From positions 161,390 through 225,389 of the forward strand of contig NZ_WIBF01000006.1 in NCBI RefSeq assembly GCF_009496005.1: DNA of 64,000 nt, given 5' to 3'. Below are positions 50,524 to 60,394 of the stretch, piece by piece; position 1 is the first letter of the stretch; each line of letters starts with the position of its first letter. This DNA is from Tritonibacter litoralis. GTDB lineage: Bacteria; Pseudomonadota; Alphaproteobacteria; Rhodobacterales; Rhodobacteraceae. Both the position numbers and the translations under genes were made by a program. A model generated the notes under the pieces. It did no database searches. It was not told the DNA's origin and saw only the letters and a list, made by a program, of their open reading frames with translations.

Positions 50524-51954
50524 TCAAAGCCCGCCAAAATGGAAGGCTTTGGTTTCGAGATACTCTTCAATGCCTTCCTGTGCCCCTTCACGACCGAGGC
50601 CCGAAGACTTCACGCCACCAAATGGTGCCTCGGCATTGCTCACAGCTCCGGTATTCAACCCAACAAGGCCAAATTCAAGCGCTTCGCCAAACCGAAACGC
50701 TCGGGCCAGATCTTGGGTGTAGAAATAAGCTGCCAAACCAAAAGGCGTACCATTGGCCAGATTGAGCGCTTCTTCTTCGGTCTCAAACCGAAAGACGGGC
50801 GCAACGGGGCCAAATGTCTCTTCCGAAGCTAACAACATCTCAGGCGTTGCATCTCGCAAGACAACAGGATCAGCAAATTGCGAAGCCAGCTGGCGGGACT
50901 GTGTCGTGGGGCGCGCGCCTTTTGCTACGGCGTCTTGAACATGCGTGCTGATTTTGGACAAGGCGGCCGCATTGATCATCGGGCCAATATCCACGCCCGG
51001 CTGATCGCCCTGGCCAACCTTCAGCGCATCAACTCGCGCCGATAATTTCGCGACGAACGTCTCATATACTCCGGATTGCACCAAAATCCGGTTAGCGCAA
51101 ACGCAGGTTTGCCCGCCATTGCGAAATTTAGACATCATTGCGCCGTCGACGGCTGCGTCAATATCTGCATCATCAAAGACAATAAACGGCGCATTACCTC
51201 CCAGCTCGAGACTCAGTTTCTTCAACGTCGATGCGCATTGCTCTGCCAATAATGCACCCACGCGGGTTGACCCTGTAAAGGACAGTTTGCGCACAATGGC
51301 GCTCGACGTCAGGGCGCGACCAATGCCTACGGGCAAACCGGTCACAATGTTTATGGCCCCTGCCGGAATACCGGCCCTTTCTGCGAGCACACCCAGGGCC
51401 AGCGCAGAATAAGGAGTGAAATCTGAAGGTTTGATCACCACGGTGCAACCTGCAGCCAGTGCAGGCGCAACTTTGCGAGTGATCATTGCGTTTGGGAAAT
51501 TCCAAGGCGTGATGATTGCCGCGACACCTACCGGCTCTTTCAACGCAAACAGTTTCTTCCCTGGCACCGGGATCACTTTGCCATTGATGCGGCGCGCTTC
51601 TTCGGCAAACCAACGAACAAAGCTGGCCCCATATACAACTTCGCCCTCGGCTTCGGCCAATGGTTTACCCTGCTCTGCACTTAGAATGCGGCCCAGATCT
51701 TGCTTGTGGATTAGCATAAGGTCGTGCCACGCCATCAGCAAATCTGCCCGCTCTGCATTGGGACGTTGGCGCCATGCAACCATGGCAGTTTCTGCGGCGG
51801 AAATCGCTCTATGTGTTTCTGCTTCTGAACAGTCAGGCACACAGCCTATCACCGCGTCTGTTGCCGGATTGGTGACCGGTAAATCCGGCCGTTCCAACCA
51901 CTCTCCATTCACAAATGCCGCATGTCGTAACAGATCGGGATCATTTAATCGCAT
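50524..51954 (-). CDS. aldehyde dehydrogenase, succinate-semialdehyde dehydrogenase-like
   Basis: A 476-residue NAD(P)-dependent enzyme. PWNFPNAMITRKVAPALAAG is near the cofactor site, FTGSTRVGALLAEQ the nucleotide segment, LELGGNAPFIVFDDADID has the general base Glu, and GGQTCVCANRILVQSG the catalytic Cys, the pattern typical of GabD-like enzymes. ATG 51954 follows the upstream stop by two bases with GGAG upstream; TTG 51960 is less likely. Probable substrate is succinate or glutarate semialdehyde. Last gene of the long minus-strand cluster. Confidence 0.92.
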   Translation of the reverse strand: MRLNDPDLLRHAAFVNGEWLERPDLPVTNPATDAVIGCVPDCSEAETHRAISAAETAMVAWRQRPNAERADLLMAWHDLMLIHKQDLGRILSAEQGKPLAEAEGEVVYGASFVRWFAEEARRINGKVIPVPGKKLFALKEPVGVAAIITPWNFPNAMITRKVAPALAAGCTVVIKPSDFTPYSALALGVLAERAGIPAGAINIVTGLPVGIGRALTSSAIVRKLSFTGSTRVGALLAEQCASTLKKLSLELGGNAPFIVFDDADIDAAVDGAMMSKFRNGGQTCVCANRILVQSGVYETFVAKLSARVDALKVGQGDQPGVDIGPMINAAALSKISTHVQDAVAKGARPTTQSRQLASQFADPVVLRDATPEMLLASEETFGPVAPVFRFETEEEALNLANGTPFGLAAYFYTQDLARAFRFGEALEFGLVGLNTGAVSNAEAPFGGVKSSGLGREGAQEGIEEYLETKAFHFGGL

Positions 51955-51956
51955 GA

Positions 51957-53003
51957 TCAATGCTCCAGTTCAGCCACAATACCCGCGGTGATTGCCGCGG
52001 TTGTGTGTTTGCCAGGCCGCGTGCCAATGCCCTTTGCGGTGGTGGCTTCAATCGCACGCAACAATGCAGCTGCGGCTTGAGACTCCCCCAAGTGTTCCAG
52101 CATCATGGCTGCCGACCAAATCGCTGCAATCGGATTGGCAATGTTCTGCCCAGCAATATCAGGGGCCGAACCGTGCACGGGTTCAAACATCGAAGGTCCA
52201 GAGCGATCCGGGCAAATATTGGCAGAAGCCGCAAAACCAAGCCCGCCTTGGATTGCCGCCCCCAGATCCGTCAGGATGTCACCAAACAGGTTTGACGCCA
52301 CAATCACATCCAGATCCTGCGGGGCCATCACCATTTTGGCCGCCATTGCGTCGATATGCATATTGCTGACAGTCACATCCGGGTATTCTGCCGAAAGTTC
52401 GCGGGTGACTTCATCCCAGAAAACCATCGAGTACTTCTGCGCGTTGGACTTGGTGACGGACGTCAAATGTCCGCGCCTGGCGCGAGCTTGTTCAAAACCG
52501 AACCGCAAAATGCGCTCCACACCGGTGCGTGTGAAGACAGAGGTTTCCACGGCCACCTCATCATTGGTCCCTTGATGGACACGTCCGCCTGCACCGGAAT
52601 ATTCGCCTTCGGTGTTTTCGCGAATGCAAAGAATATCAAAGGCGTCCGCGACCAGCGGCCCTTTAACGCCTGGCAACAGCCGGTGCGGGCGAATGTTGGC
52701 ATATTGGGTAAACGCCTTTCGTATTGGCAAAAGCAGCCCGTGCAATGAAACCGAATCCGGTACGGTATCAGGCCAGCCAACCGCGCCCAGAAAAATTGCA
52801 TCAAAGCCGCGAAGCGTTTCAATGCCGTCTACTGGCATCATTGTTCCATGTTCCAGATACCATTCGCAGGACCAGGGAAATTGAGTGTTGTTCAAAACAA
52901 ACCCAAACTTTTGGGCGACCACATCCAAGACGTGAACTGTGGCCTCTGTCACATCCACACCGATACCATCGCCGGGGACTAAAGCGACTTCATAAGATTT
53001 CAT
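51957..53003 (-). CDS. tartrate/D-malate dehydrogenase family (isocitrate/isopropylmalate type)
   Basis: A 348-residue beta-decarboxylating dehydrogenase. VALVPGDGIGVDVTEA, CIRENTEGEYSGAGGR, NLFGDILTDLGAAIQGG and FEPVHGSAPDIAGQNIANPI are the family motifs, and the GWPDTVPDSVSLHGLLLPIR segment fits tartrate dehydrogenase (TtuC/DmlA type). It oxidises a 2-hydroxyacid with NAD and may release CO2. It lies between two aldehyde dehydrogenase genes in the cluster below hyuA. Confidence 0.88.
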   Translation of the reverse strand: MKSYEVALVPGDGIGVDVTEATVHVLDVVAQKFGFVLNNTQFPWSCEWYLEHGTMMPVDGIETLRGFDAIFLGAVGWPDTVPDSVSLHGLLLPIRKAFTQYANIRPHRLLPGVKGPLVADAFDILCIRENTEGEYSGAGGRVHQGTNDEVAVETSVFTRTGVERILRFGFEQARARRGHLTSVTKSNAQKYSMVFWDEVTRELSAEYPDVTVSNMHIDAMAAKMVMAPQDLDVIVASNLFGDILTDLGAAIQGGLGFAASANICPDRSGPSMFEPVHGSAPDIAGQNIANPIAAIWSAAMMLEHLGESQAAAALLRAIEATTAKGIGTRPGKHTTAAITAGIVAELEH

Positions 53004-53024
53004 ACTACTAGCTTTCTCTTGAGG

Positions 53025-54488
53025 TCACAGATCGATCAATACGGACTTGCTGCGGCGGTTTGCCAGAAACGCTTCGCGCCCCAAGTCTTTACCCAGGCCG
53101 CTGGACTTCCAACCACCCGTTGGCAGAATGTGATCTTGTGACCGGCCATAACGATTGACCCAAACGGTGCCCGCTTCAAGCGCCTTGGTCACACGCACTG
53201 CTCGCGACAGATCACGTGTATAGACACCTGCGCACAATCCGTAGGTCGGATGATTGCCCAACGCCAGAGCCTCTTCTTCCCTGTCAAAGGTCTGGAAGGT
53301 GACAACTGGGCCAAAAATCTCTTCGGTCACAGCGGGATTGCTGTCGGTGACACCTGTGATGATGGTCGGCTGATAAAAACTGCCCGCCCGGTCAAACACA
53401 GCCCCGCCACACAACACTTCGCCACCTTCGGCTTTGGCGGCCTGAACAATTCCATCAATGCGCTGCAGCTGTTGGTTTGAGATTATTGGAGAAAACCCGG
53501 CTGGATCGTCCCATGTCGCAGCTGGTTGTTCTTGTGCAAAGGCCTGAACCAGACGCTGAGACAGCTCATCCGCCACATCGCGGTGGACAATCAAGCGCGT
53601 CCCTGCAACGCAGGTCTGCCCCGCATTTGGCAGCACACCCCGGGCCAGGCAATCAGCCACCAGATCAAGGTCCGCATCGGCAAAGACAATCTGCGGAGAT
53701 TTGCCGCCAAGTTCCAGCGTCATCGGCTTGATACCGGTTTTTGCGATATTTTCCATGATCGCTCCGCCCGCACGGGTAGAACCGGTGAAACTGACCTTGG
53801 CGATATCCGGGTGACCGGTAATGGCACTACCCGTCGTTTGTCCATCCCCAAGCACAATATTGATCAACCCTTCGGGGATACCTGCGCGCACCGCCAGTTC
53901 CGCCATAAACAATGTCGAGAACGGTGTCATTTCTGAGGGTTTCAAAACCACTGCATTTCCGGCGGCAAGAGCGGGCGCCAGCTTCCAACCCGCCATTGAA
54001 ATTGGATAATTCCAAGGGGTAATGGCCCCAACAACCCCATACGGCTCATGCGACACAAAACCCAATTGGCCTGCAGAGGTCGGAGCCAGATCTCCGCCTT
54101 CCTTATCTGCAAATTCAGCAAAAAACCTGATCTGCGTGGCCGTTATTTTAGCATCCCCAACGGCCACATGGCCCACCGGTCGGGTGGAACACACAGCTTC
54201 AAGCTTTGCCAGCGTTTCAGCCTCGGCTTCGATCAGATCCGCCCAAGCATGGAGCGCACGCAAACGATCGCGCGGAGCACAGTTTGCCCAACCGGTTGTA
54301 CGCAAGGCGCGCTGTGCAGTCTCAACCGCTTGATCCACGGTGTCGGCATCTGCCTTGGCTATGTCTCCCAGGATGCGACCATCAGAGGGCGCCGCAACCG
54401 AAAGCGCCGCAGCGCCAGAAACATATGAACGTCCAATAAAATGGCCGTTGGGAAGCGTCAGTGTGCTGGGGTCAAAGGAACGTTTCAT
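53025..54488 (-). CDS. aldehyde dehydrogenase, betaine-aldehyde type
   Basis: A 487-residue NAD(P)-dependent enzyme. ITPWNYPISMAGWKLAPALA, FTGSTRAGGAIMENI, LELGGKSPQIVFADADLD (Glu base) and NAGQTCVAGTRLIVH (catalytic Cys) are visible. The best fit is the gamma-amino or betaine aldehyde group. It starts 92 bases after the HcnB-like gene and precedes the tartrate-dehydrogenase-like gene by 21, so it is probably in the same transcript as hyuAB. Confidence 0.92.
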   Translation of the reverse strand: MKRSFDPSTLTLPNGHFIGRSYVSGAAALSVAAPSDGRILGDIAKADADTVDQAVETAQRALRTTGWANCAPRDRLRALHAWADLIEAEAETLAKLEAVCSTRPVGHVAVGDAKITATQIRFFAEFADKEGGDLAPTSAGQLGFVSHEPYGVVGAITPWNYPISMAGWKLAPALAAGNAVVLKPSEMTPFSTLFMAELAVRAGIPEGLINIVLGDGQTTGSAITGHPDIAKVSFTGSTRAGGAIMENIAKTGIKPMTLELGGKSPQIVFADADLDLVADCLARGVLPNAGQTCVAGTRLIVHRDVADELSQRLVQAFAQEQPAATWDDPAGFSPIISNQQLQRIDGIVQAAKAEGGEVLCGGAVFDRAGSFYQPTIITGVTDSNPAVTEEIFGPVVTFQTFDREEEALALGNHPTYGLCAGVYTRDLSRAVRVTKALEAGTVWVNRYGRSQDHILPTGGWKSSGLGKDLGREAFLANRRSKSVLIDL

Positions 54489-54580
54489 TGGCGCCGATCT
54501 TGTTTGAATTCATCACTAATCTACGTACTGAACCTCAGCAAAAAGGGCCGAAATGCAGCCGAATGCAGCACAATATTTTC

Positions 54581-55963
54581 TTACGGCTGCTCTTTCACGC
54601 ATTCACTATTAAGCACTGCTGAAATCGGCACCGGGCGGATTGGTGGCTGCGCCCGCAATCGCCCCACTTCACGGGGCGCGGTTTGTCCAATGCCCGCAAG
54701 AACTTGGCTCGCTGCAAACTGGCAATATCGCCCCTGACAGCGCCCCATCCCCACACGACACTGGGACTTTACCCGATTGATTTCAATGCCAACGCGCTGT
54801 GCGGCCTTGGTAATGTCATTCACCGTAACGCCTTCGCATCGGCATACCACGGTGTCGCCGGGAAGCTGTTTCATCAAATCTTGAGGCAGTTGAAAAGCCG
54901 TAGCCAAACCACTGGCGAACCGACGCATTCGAGCATAACGCCGCAATACCCTTTTGTTGAGTTCAGGCGAGAGCGACATATCCGCCAAACACGCGCTTGC
55001 CGCTATGTGGCCGGCACATTCTGCGGCGTCCGCCCCCAAAATGCGCGTGCCGTCCCCTGCAAGATAGACGCCCTTGCCGATGCGTCCAACTTTATCAATG
55101 GTCGGCAACCACTGGGACCACTCAGGTGACCATTCGAATTGCGCGCCGACAAGATCCGCAAGCTGCGTGTCGGCCATAAGATGCCATCCCAAACCCACGG
55201 CATCGCAGGGTGTTTGATGCTGTTGGCCTTTGTGATCATGCCAATGCAGATGGGTCGGTCCCCTTTTGTTGGTCTTGATGCTCAAGGTGTTGACCCCAGC
55301 ATGGTAACGTCGACCAATAACAGACCGCAGATAACCGCCCCGCAGTGTCACAATAGGGCGCGCCATAGCCATAGCCCATGCGCCCTTTAGCTGTTGGCGC
55401 ATGGGAGCAGTGTCCAATACAGCCAAGACATCCGCGCCCGCTTTAATCAATTGCGCGGCCACCAATGTCAGCAGCGGACCTGTGCCTGCCAGCACCAACC
55501 TACGCCCCAGCGCAGCCTCTTGGGTTTTTAGCGCAATTTGCATCGCACCCAGAGAGAAAACACCAGCTGATTGCCAACCCGGTATGGGCAAGAGACGATC
55601 ACCGGCACCGGTGGCTAAAATAAGCCTCTCAAACCGAAGACACTGGATGCCGTCATCTGTCAGAATTTGCGCGTTGTTCTGGCCAATGGACGTCACTGAG
55701 CTGTGTGGAAGATGTGTCAGTTGCCCCTTTGCGACCATCTGATCAAAACACCGATGCAGCGCTACAGCCTTTGCGGCTTCGGACCCATACCGACCTTTGG
55801 CCCCATAGTTTGTCTCGATTGAAGGTCGCCGATAAATTTGTCCGCCTGCCTGTTTCGCCTCATCCACCACAACCGGGTGTAACCCTGCCTTTACGCAGGT
55901 TTCAGCCGCACGAATACCTGCTGGTCCCGCACCAACGATGAGGACACGCGTCATGTCAGCCAT
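54581..55963 (-). CDS. HcnB-like FAD oxidoreductase subunit with BFD iron-sulfur domain
   Basis: A 460-residue flavoprotein. RVLIVGAGPAGIRAAETC binds FAD, LILATGAGDRLLPIPGWQSA and VYLAGDGTRILGADAAECAG complete the two-dinucleotide fold, and the C-terminus has a BFD-like [2Fe-2S] site (CRCEGVT and CRVGMGRCQGRYC). This is the layout of HcnB and opine oxidase subunit A. It overlaps the HcnA-like ferredoxin gene by 13 bases; with a DadA-like subunit it would oxidise an amino or imino acid. Confidence 0.9.
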   Translation of the reverse strand: MADMTRVLIVGAGPAGIRAAETCVKAGLHPVVVDEAKQAGGQIYRRPSIETNYGAKGRYGSEAAKAVALHRCFDQMVAKGQLTHLPHSSVTSIGQNNAQILTDDGIQCLRFERLILATGAGDRLLPIPGWQSAGVFSLGAMQIALKTQEAALGRRLVLAGTGPLLTLVAAQLIKAGADVLAVLDTAPMRQQLKGAWAMAMARPIVTLRGGYLRSVIGRRYHAGVNTLSIKTNKRGPTHLHWHDHKGQQHQTPCDAVGLGWHLMADTQLADLVGAQFEWSPEWSQWLPTIDKVGRIGKGVYLAGDGTRILGADAAECAGHIAASACLADMSLSPELNKRVLRRYARMRRFASGLATAFQLPQDLMKQLPGDTVVCRCEGVTVNDITKAAQRVGIEINRVKSQCRVGMGRCQGRYCQFAASQVLAGIGQTAPREVGRLRAQPPIRPVPISAVLNSECVKEQP

Positions 55964-56250
55964 CCGTCACCCGCCGTGGATCTCAACCGCATGCCTGCTC
56001 GAATCTCAGTGGAGCAGGCGCGCAGGCGCTGACCCTCTTCTTGCCAGACCCAACAGTCCTGGCAGGCCCCCATCAGACAAAACCCGGCGCGCTGTTCCGG
56101 GCCGAACTCAGCCTGTCGCAGCGCGCCTGTTTGCGACAATACCGCCATCAGGATTGTATCCCCTTGCAGGCCTTGCATCGGCTGGCCATCAAAGAAAAAG
56201 TCGACGCTGGCCCGTGTTGTTGATGTCAAACGGTGCAGCCGTCCAGTCAT
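55951..56250 (-). CDS. HcnA-like [2Fe-2S] protein
   Basis: A 99-residue small ferredoxin-like subunit. FCLMGACQDCWVWQEEGQRL with a further Cys in LRACSTEI gives the [2Fe-2S] ligands of the HcnA/opine oxidase family. It overlaps HyuB at its start (ATGA) and HcnB at its end, forming a translationally coupled set. It passes electrons within the oxidase complex. Confidence 0.88.
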   Translation of the reverse strand: MTGRLHRLTSTTRASVDFFFDGQPMQGLQGDTILMAVLSQTGALRQAEFGPEQRAGFCLMGACQDCWVWQEEGQRLRACSTEIRAGMRLRSTAGDGWLT

Positions 56251-58238
56251 GTGTCACAACTTGGGCTGGCTGGATTGAGCAGCTCTGCCAGCTCCGGGAA
56301 CCTTATTTCGATTTCCGCCAAGGCCGCGTCTACACCTTCCGCACCTTTGCGGCCGTCCATCCGGGCAAAGACCTCGGTTTTTGTAAAAAACCGCCAATGG
56401 GTCGGCAATTGCGCAAGGGCTTTGGTCAACGCGTCATAGGCGGCGTCAGTCCATTGTGCCTCATAGGCATTCCGCTCCGCCCCAAAATGGAACATCGTAT
56501 CGCGCAAGGAACGGGATTGGCGCAAGGTCTGCGTTTGTTTGTAGTCAACAACCCCATTGTTTATCACAACGCCATAGGCGCTTTGCGCCGCTTTGGACGA
56601 AACATACCCACAGGTGACATCCCGTGCGACACGATCCGGATCGCGCAAGTACGGGTCTCCACGCCCTCCTCCGCCAGCCGAGCGGATCGTCAGCACATCA
56701 CCGGGTTGCAACACTGCGGTGTCCTGATTGCCCAGATCAAATCTGCTCTCTGTATCAGGATTCATGACCATATGCGCCAACCCTGCAGAACACCCACCCA
56801 AAGTACCCCATGGGCGAAATTTCGATCGATCCCGGTTGCGAGCTGTGATCCGCGTATCCGGTGAAAAAACCCGAAACGAGAGTTCTGTCGCAAGGCCTCC
56901 ACGCCATTGCCCTGCCCCACCGGAATCTGTCGCAAGACCATATTTCAGGACCTCCACCGGCACTTCGGTCTCGGTGATCTCAATCGGTGTATTTTTCAGA
57001 TAGGCAGCGTCGGCACCTGATCCATTGGTGCCATCCCGGTGAGGCATCCCGCCCCCACCGCCAACCACGGGATTGACGGCTGCAATCACCGTCTTTTGCC
57101 TCCGCTCATCGCGGGTCATCACATTCACGATGCAATTGTTGCCCGCTGGCGCCGCGGGCATTTTTTCTGGAATGGCTTGTGCAAAGGCCCCAAAGATAAC
57201 CGAGCGCAACCGCGCGCATGTCAAAGACCGCATACCAACCGCGGCTGGCGCAACGGGGTTCAGCACGGAACCTTCAGGCGTGATGCAGGTAAAGGCGCGT
57301 GTCAGGCCTGTATTCAACAAAATTTGCGGGTTGAGCGTATACAAAACATAATAAACCCCAACCAAAAGCATTGTGTGGCGCGGATCCCCACCAGAGGGCA
57401 CATTTAATGAAGACCCGAGCTGAGGATCAGATCCCGAAAAATCCAGAACGGCCGCGTCGTCTTGAATGGTCAGTTTCAGATGCAAGCGACAGGGGTTGCC
57501 TATGTTGCTGTCTTCGTCAGCATAATCCGCAAAGCTGTATTCACCGTCAGGAATTGCTCGCAAAATGGCCCGCGCTTCGGCTTCTGCCTGATCCATCAGC
57601 GTGGCGACACCGCTCACGAAACCCGTTTTGCCAAATCGCTGGATCATCGCCTGCACTTTGCGCTCACCAGTGTTCAGTGCCCCAACAAGCGCCTTGATGT
57701 CTCCGATATTCAGCTCAGGCTTACGCACATTAGTTTCCATGATCCGCATCAGCGTTTCATCAAACACACCTTCGCGTACCAGTTTCATGGGCGGAAAGCG
57801 CAAGCCTTCTTGGTGCACCTCGGTCAGCGACCGGCTCAGCGAGGCGGGGACAGCGCCTCCCATGTCTGTGTTGTGAATATGGCCGCCTGTCCAGGCAACA
57901 ATTTCACCGTCGCTGAACACCGGCTTCCACAAATGTGTATCAGGAGCATGGGTTGCGACATGGCCTGAGTAAGGATCGTTGGTAAAAGCAATATCGCCCG
58001 GCCGATAATCCGCCACCATATCGATGGCCCGCCCATAGGTCAGACCCGGATACCAGGTCGCGCCAAGCTCCATTGGCACAGCAAAGGTATCGCCACGCCG
58101 GTCCATCAGCATAACGGTGAAATCCTGCGTTTCTTTCACAAAAGCGGAATGCGCCGTGCGGTGCAACGTGTGTGCCATATTCTCGGCAGCCGCGCGAGCA
58201 TGGTTGGCCAGGACCCGCAGTGTCATTTTATCAGTCAT
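56247..58238 (-). CDS. hydantoinase B/oxoprolinase family protein
   Basis: A 663-residue HyuB-type protein. AAENMAHTLHRTAHSAFVKE, DIAFTNDPYSGHVATHAPDT, WTGGHIHNTDMGG and SAGGGGRGDPYLRDPDRVA are characteristic. Together with HyuA it hydrolyses a cyclic amide (N-methylhydantoin, oxoproline or similar) using ATP, or it is the core of an acetone-carboxylase-like enzyme. I begin at ATG 58238, overlapping the HyuA stop by eight bases, and not at the upstream ATG 58283. Confidence 0.93.
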   Translation of the reverse strand: MTDKMTLRVLANHARAAAENMAHTLHRTAHSAFVKETQDFTVMLMDRRGDTFAVPMELGATWYPGLTYGRAIDMVADYRPGDIAFTNDPYSGHVATHAPDTHLWKPVFSDGEIVAWTGGHIHNTDMGGAVPASLSRSLTEVHQEGLRFPPMKLVREGVFDETLMRIMETNVRKPELNIGDIKALVGALNTGERKVQAMIQRFGKTGFVSGVATLMDQAEAEARAILRAIPDGEYSFADYADEDSNIGNPCRLHLKLTIQDDAAVLDFSGSDPQLGSSLNVPSGGDPRHTMLLVGVYYVLYTLNPQILLNTGLTRAFTCITPEGSVLNPVAPAAVGMRSLTCARLRSVIFGAFAQAIPEKMPAAPAGNNCIVNVMTRDERRQKTVIAAVNPVVGGGGGMPHRDGTNGSGADAAYLKNTPIEITETEVPVEVLKYGLATDSGGAGQWRGGLATELSFRVFSPDTRITARNRDRSKFRPWGTLGGCSAGLAHMVMNPDTESRFDLGNQDTAVLQPGDVLTIRSAGGGGRGDPYLRDPDRVARDVTCGYVSSKAAQSAYGVVINNGVVDYKQTQTLRQSRSLRDTMFHFGAERNAYEAQWTDAAYDALTKALAQLPTHWRFFTKTEVFARMDGRKGAEGVDAALAEIEIRFPELAELLNPASPSCDT

Positions 58239-60297
58239 TTGAAACCCCATCAAAACGCACCACAATATTTGACATTGGATCAACCGTCGCTGTGCAATCC
58301 TGTGGGATGATCAACGTCGTGTCTTCTTGGGAGACAATGGCAGGACCTTTCAACTGGGCGCCGGGCGGTAGGGCCTCACGCTGATACAGCGGGATATCGC
58401 AGGCCATTCCGGTGAAAACAGGTACAGTTTTTTGGGGTTCAACCTTACAGGGCTTGGCAGTGTGCACCGGAAAGTCCGGGTCCGGCCCGGCCCCCACAAT
58501 GGCCAGCCTCAGGTTGATAACTTCGATCTGACCTGTTGGATCCGCAAAATCGTACAAACGCGCGTGGGTATTATGGAAGGCCTGAGCGATATCCTCGGCA
58601 GAGTCCAACCACTCCTGTTTGAGCGCTACTTCAACTTCATAACTTTGCCCCGAATACCGCATTTCAGCAGTGAGGTTCAGCTCGGCAGCACCTTCGTGGC
58701 CCTGCTTGGCCAACCACGCACGCGCCTCTTCCACGAGATCAGCAAACAGAACTTGTAAGTCGGAACCAAGCTGACCATCCAGTGGGGCAAAGACCGTGCG
58801 GATGAAGTCCCCGCGTAAATCCGCAACCAGCCCTCCCAGTGCAGACACCACTCCGGGCCGGCGCGGCGCAATCATGCGCCCCATTCCAAGATCCTTTGCA
58901 AGGAACGCTCCAAGCATCGGCCCTCCCCCACCAAAGGGCAACAGAGTAAAGTCCCTGAGATCAACGCCCTCCCGCGACGCGAGCTTTTCAACTTCGACAA
59001 ACATTTCCGACAAAGCGATGTTCAAAATTGCCTGTGCCGTCTCTTCTACACTGCGCCCCAATGTTTTGGCCAAAGCGCCAACTGCATTCCGCGCGAGGCT
59101 TTGATCCATCCGAAGTTGCCCATAGGCCAGATCACTGTGCCCCAGCCAACCGCAAACAGCCATGGCATCTGTCACTGTTGCGTCGGTCCCGCCACGCCCA
59201 TAGCAGGCCGGACCTGGAATCGAACCTGCCGAAGTTGGTCCAACACGCAACACTCCGTGACCGTCAACAGATGCAATCGATCCACCGCCGATAGCGATGG
59301 AACTTACTGAAACCGAAGGGATATAAAGCGGGAAATCCCCGATCATCTCACCCGTACCGAACTGAGCGGCACCGTCGATAATAAGAGCGATGTCGGCCGA
59401 AGTACCGCCAATGTCCAATGTCAGAATACGGTCCTCACCCGCCTGACGCGCCAACCAGGCTGCTCCGGTCACACCTGACGCGGTGCCAGACAACAGCATC
59501 GACACGCAGTTTTCTCGCCCGTCCCGCGCGCTCATCACGCCACCATTGGACTTGGTCAACAAGGCCTTCGCCGGGATGCTCTTTTGTTCCAGACGCTTTT
59601 CAAGCGCTTCGAGGTAACCTGCAACACGTGGGTGCACATATCCGTTCAGAATAGCAGTACAACTGCGTTCATATTCACGGATCACGGGCCAAACCTCGGA
59701 CGAACTAAAGGCAAAAACACTCGGTTCCATTTCCAAAATCATGCGTTTCACCAAACGCTCATGCGCGTCATTGCGCCAACTGTGTAAGAAGGAAACGATG
59801 ATGCCCTCAGCCCCCGAAGCCAAAGCCTGTTTTATGGCCGTTGCCACAGACTGCGCATCTGGTGCTGTGGTCTCTTCACCCTGTGCATTCAGCCGGGCTT
59901 TGACCCCAAAAATTCGATCGCGGGGGATGAGAGGGTCTGCACGGTGGCAAAACAGGGAATACATGTCAGGCATCCGCAACCGCGCCAACTCCAACACGTC
60001 TTCAAAACCCGCGTTGGTGATCATCGCGAGCTTGGCCCCTTTGCGTTGCAACACTGTATTGATCCCAACCGTGGTGCCATGGACAAAGCGAGTCACAGCC
60101 TCTGGGGCGAGCCCTTCTTGCTCTTGAAGAACAGATAGGCCCGTCGTCAGTTCTGCCCCTGGATCATCAGGCGTCGTCAGAACTTTCAGCGTTGCCAAAC
60201 GGCCGGAATTCACCTCAAGCGCACAGAAATCCATGAAGGTACCGCCGATGTCGACACCAATTTTCCAATCTTCACGGGGGGGGCTCGTCCCATCCAT
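58231..60297 (-). CDS. hydantoinase A/oxoprolinase family protein
   Basis: A 688-residue HyuA-type ATPase subunit. IGVDIGGTFMDFC is the phosphate-binding start of the actin-like fold, and VHGTTVGINTVLQRKGAKLA, TLDIGGTSADIALI, IAIGGGSIASVDGHG and LLPFGGGGPMLGAFLA are family signatures. AAAGGACG precedes the ATG. It heads the minus-strand operon hyuA-hyuB-hcnA-like-hcnB-like. A LysR-type box lies about 80 bases upstream of the start. Confidence 0.94.
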   Translation of the reverse strand: MDGTSPPREDWKIGVDIGGTFMDFCALEVNSGRLATLKVLTTPDDPGAELTTGLSVLQEQEGLAPEAVTRFVHGTTVGINTVLQRKGAKLAMITNAGFEDVLELARLRMPDMYSLFCHRADPLIPRDRIFGVKARLNAQGEETTAPDAQSVATAIKQALASGAEGIIVSFLHSWRNDAHERLVKRMILEMEPSVFAFSSSEVWPVIREYERSCTAILNGYVHPRVAGYLEALEKRLEQKSIPAKALLTKSNGGVMSARDGRENCVSMLLSGTASGVTGAAWLARQAGEDRILTLDIGGTSADIALIIDGAAQFGTGEMIGDFPLYIPSVSVSSIAIGGGSIASVDGHGVLRVGPTSAGSIPGPACYGRGGTDATVTDAMAVCGWLGHSDLAYGQLRMDQSLARNAVGALAKTLGRSVEETAQAILNIALSEMFVEVEKLASREGVDLRDFTLLPFGGGGPMLGAFLAKDLGMGRMIAPRRPGVVSALGGLVADLRGDFIRTVFAPLDGQLGSDLQVLFADLVEEARAWLAKQGHEGAAELNLTAEMRYSGQSYEVEVALKQEWLDSAEDIAQAFHNTHARLYDFADPTGQIEVINLRLAIVGAGPDPDFPVHTAKPCKVEPQKTVPVFTGMACDIPLYQREALPPGAQLKGPAIVSQEDTTLIIPQDCTATVDPMSNIVVRFDGVSND

Positions 60298-60377
60298 CGT
60301 ATCGCGTCCTTTGCAATCTGTTGACGCAAAGGGAACAGATATAGCCGAAAGCGTCCAAGACGCTTACAATGCCCGGC

Positions 60378-60394
60378 CATAAGAAAAACTTATG
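60378..60394. promoter_or_regulatory. LysR-type box upstream of hyuA
   Basis: CATAAGAAAAACTTATG is a 17-bp perfect interrupted palindrome containing T-N11-A. It overlaps the last codon of the LysR gene and lies at about -80 from the hyuA start, a good activator position. Confidence 0.6.
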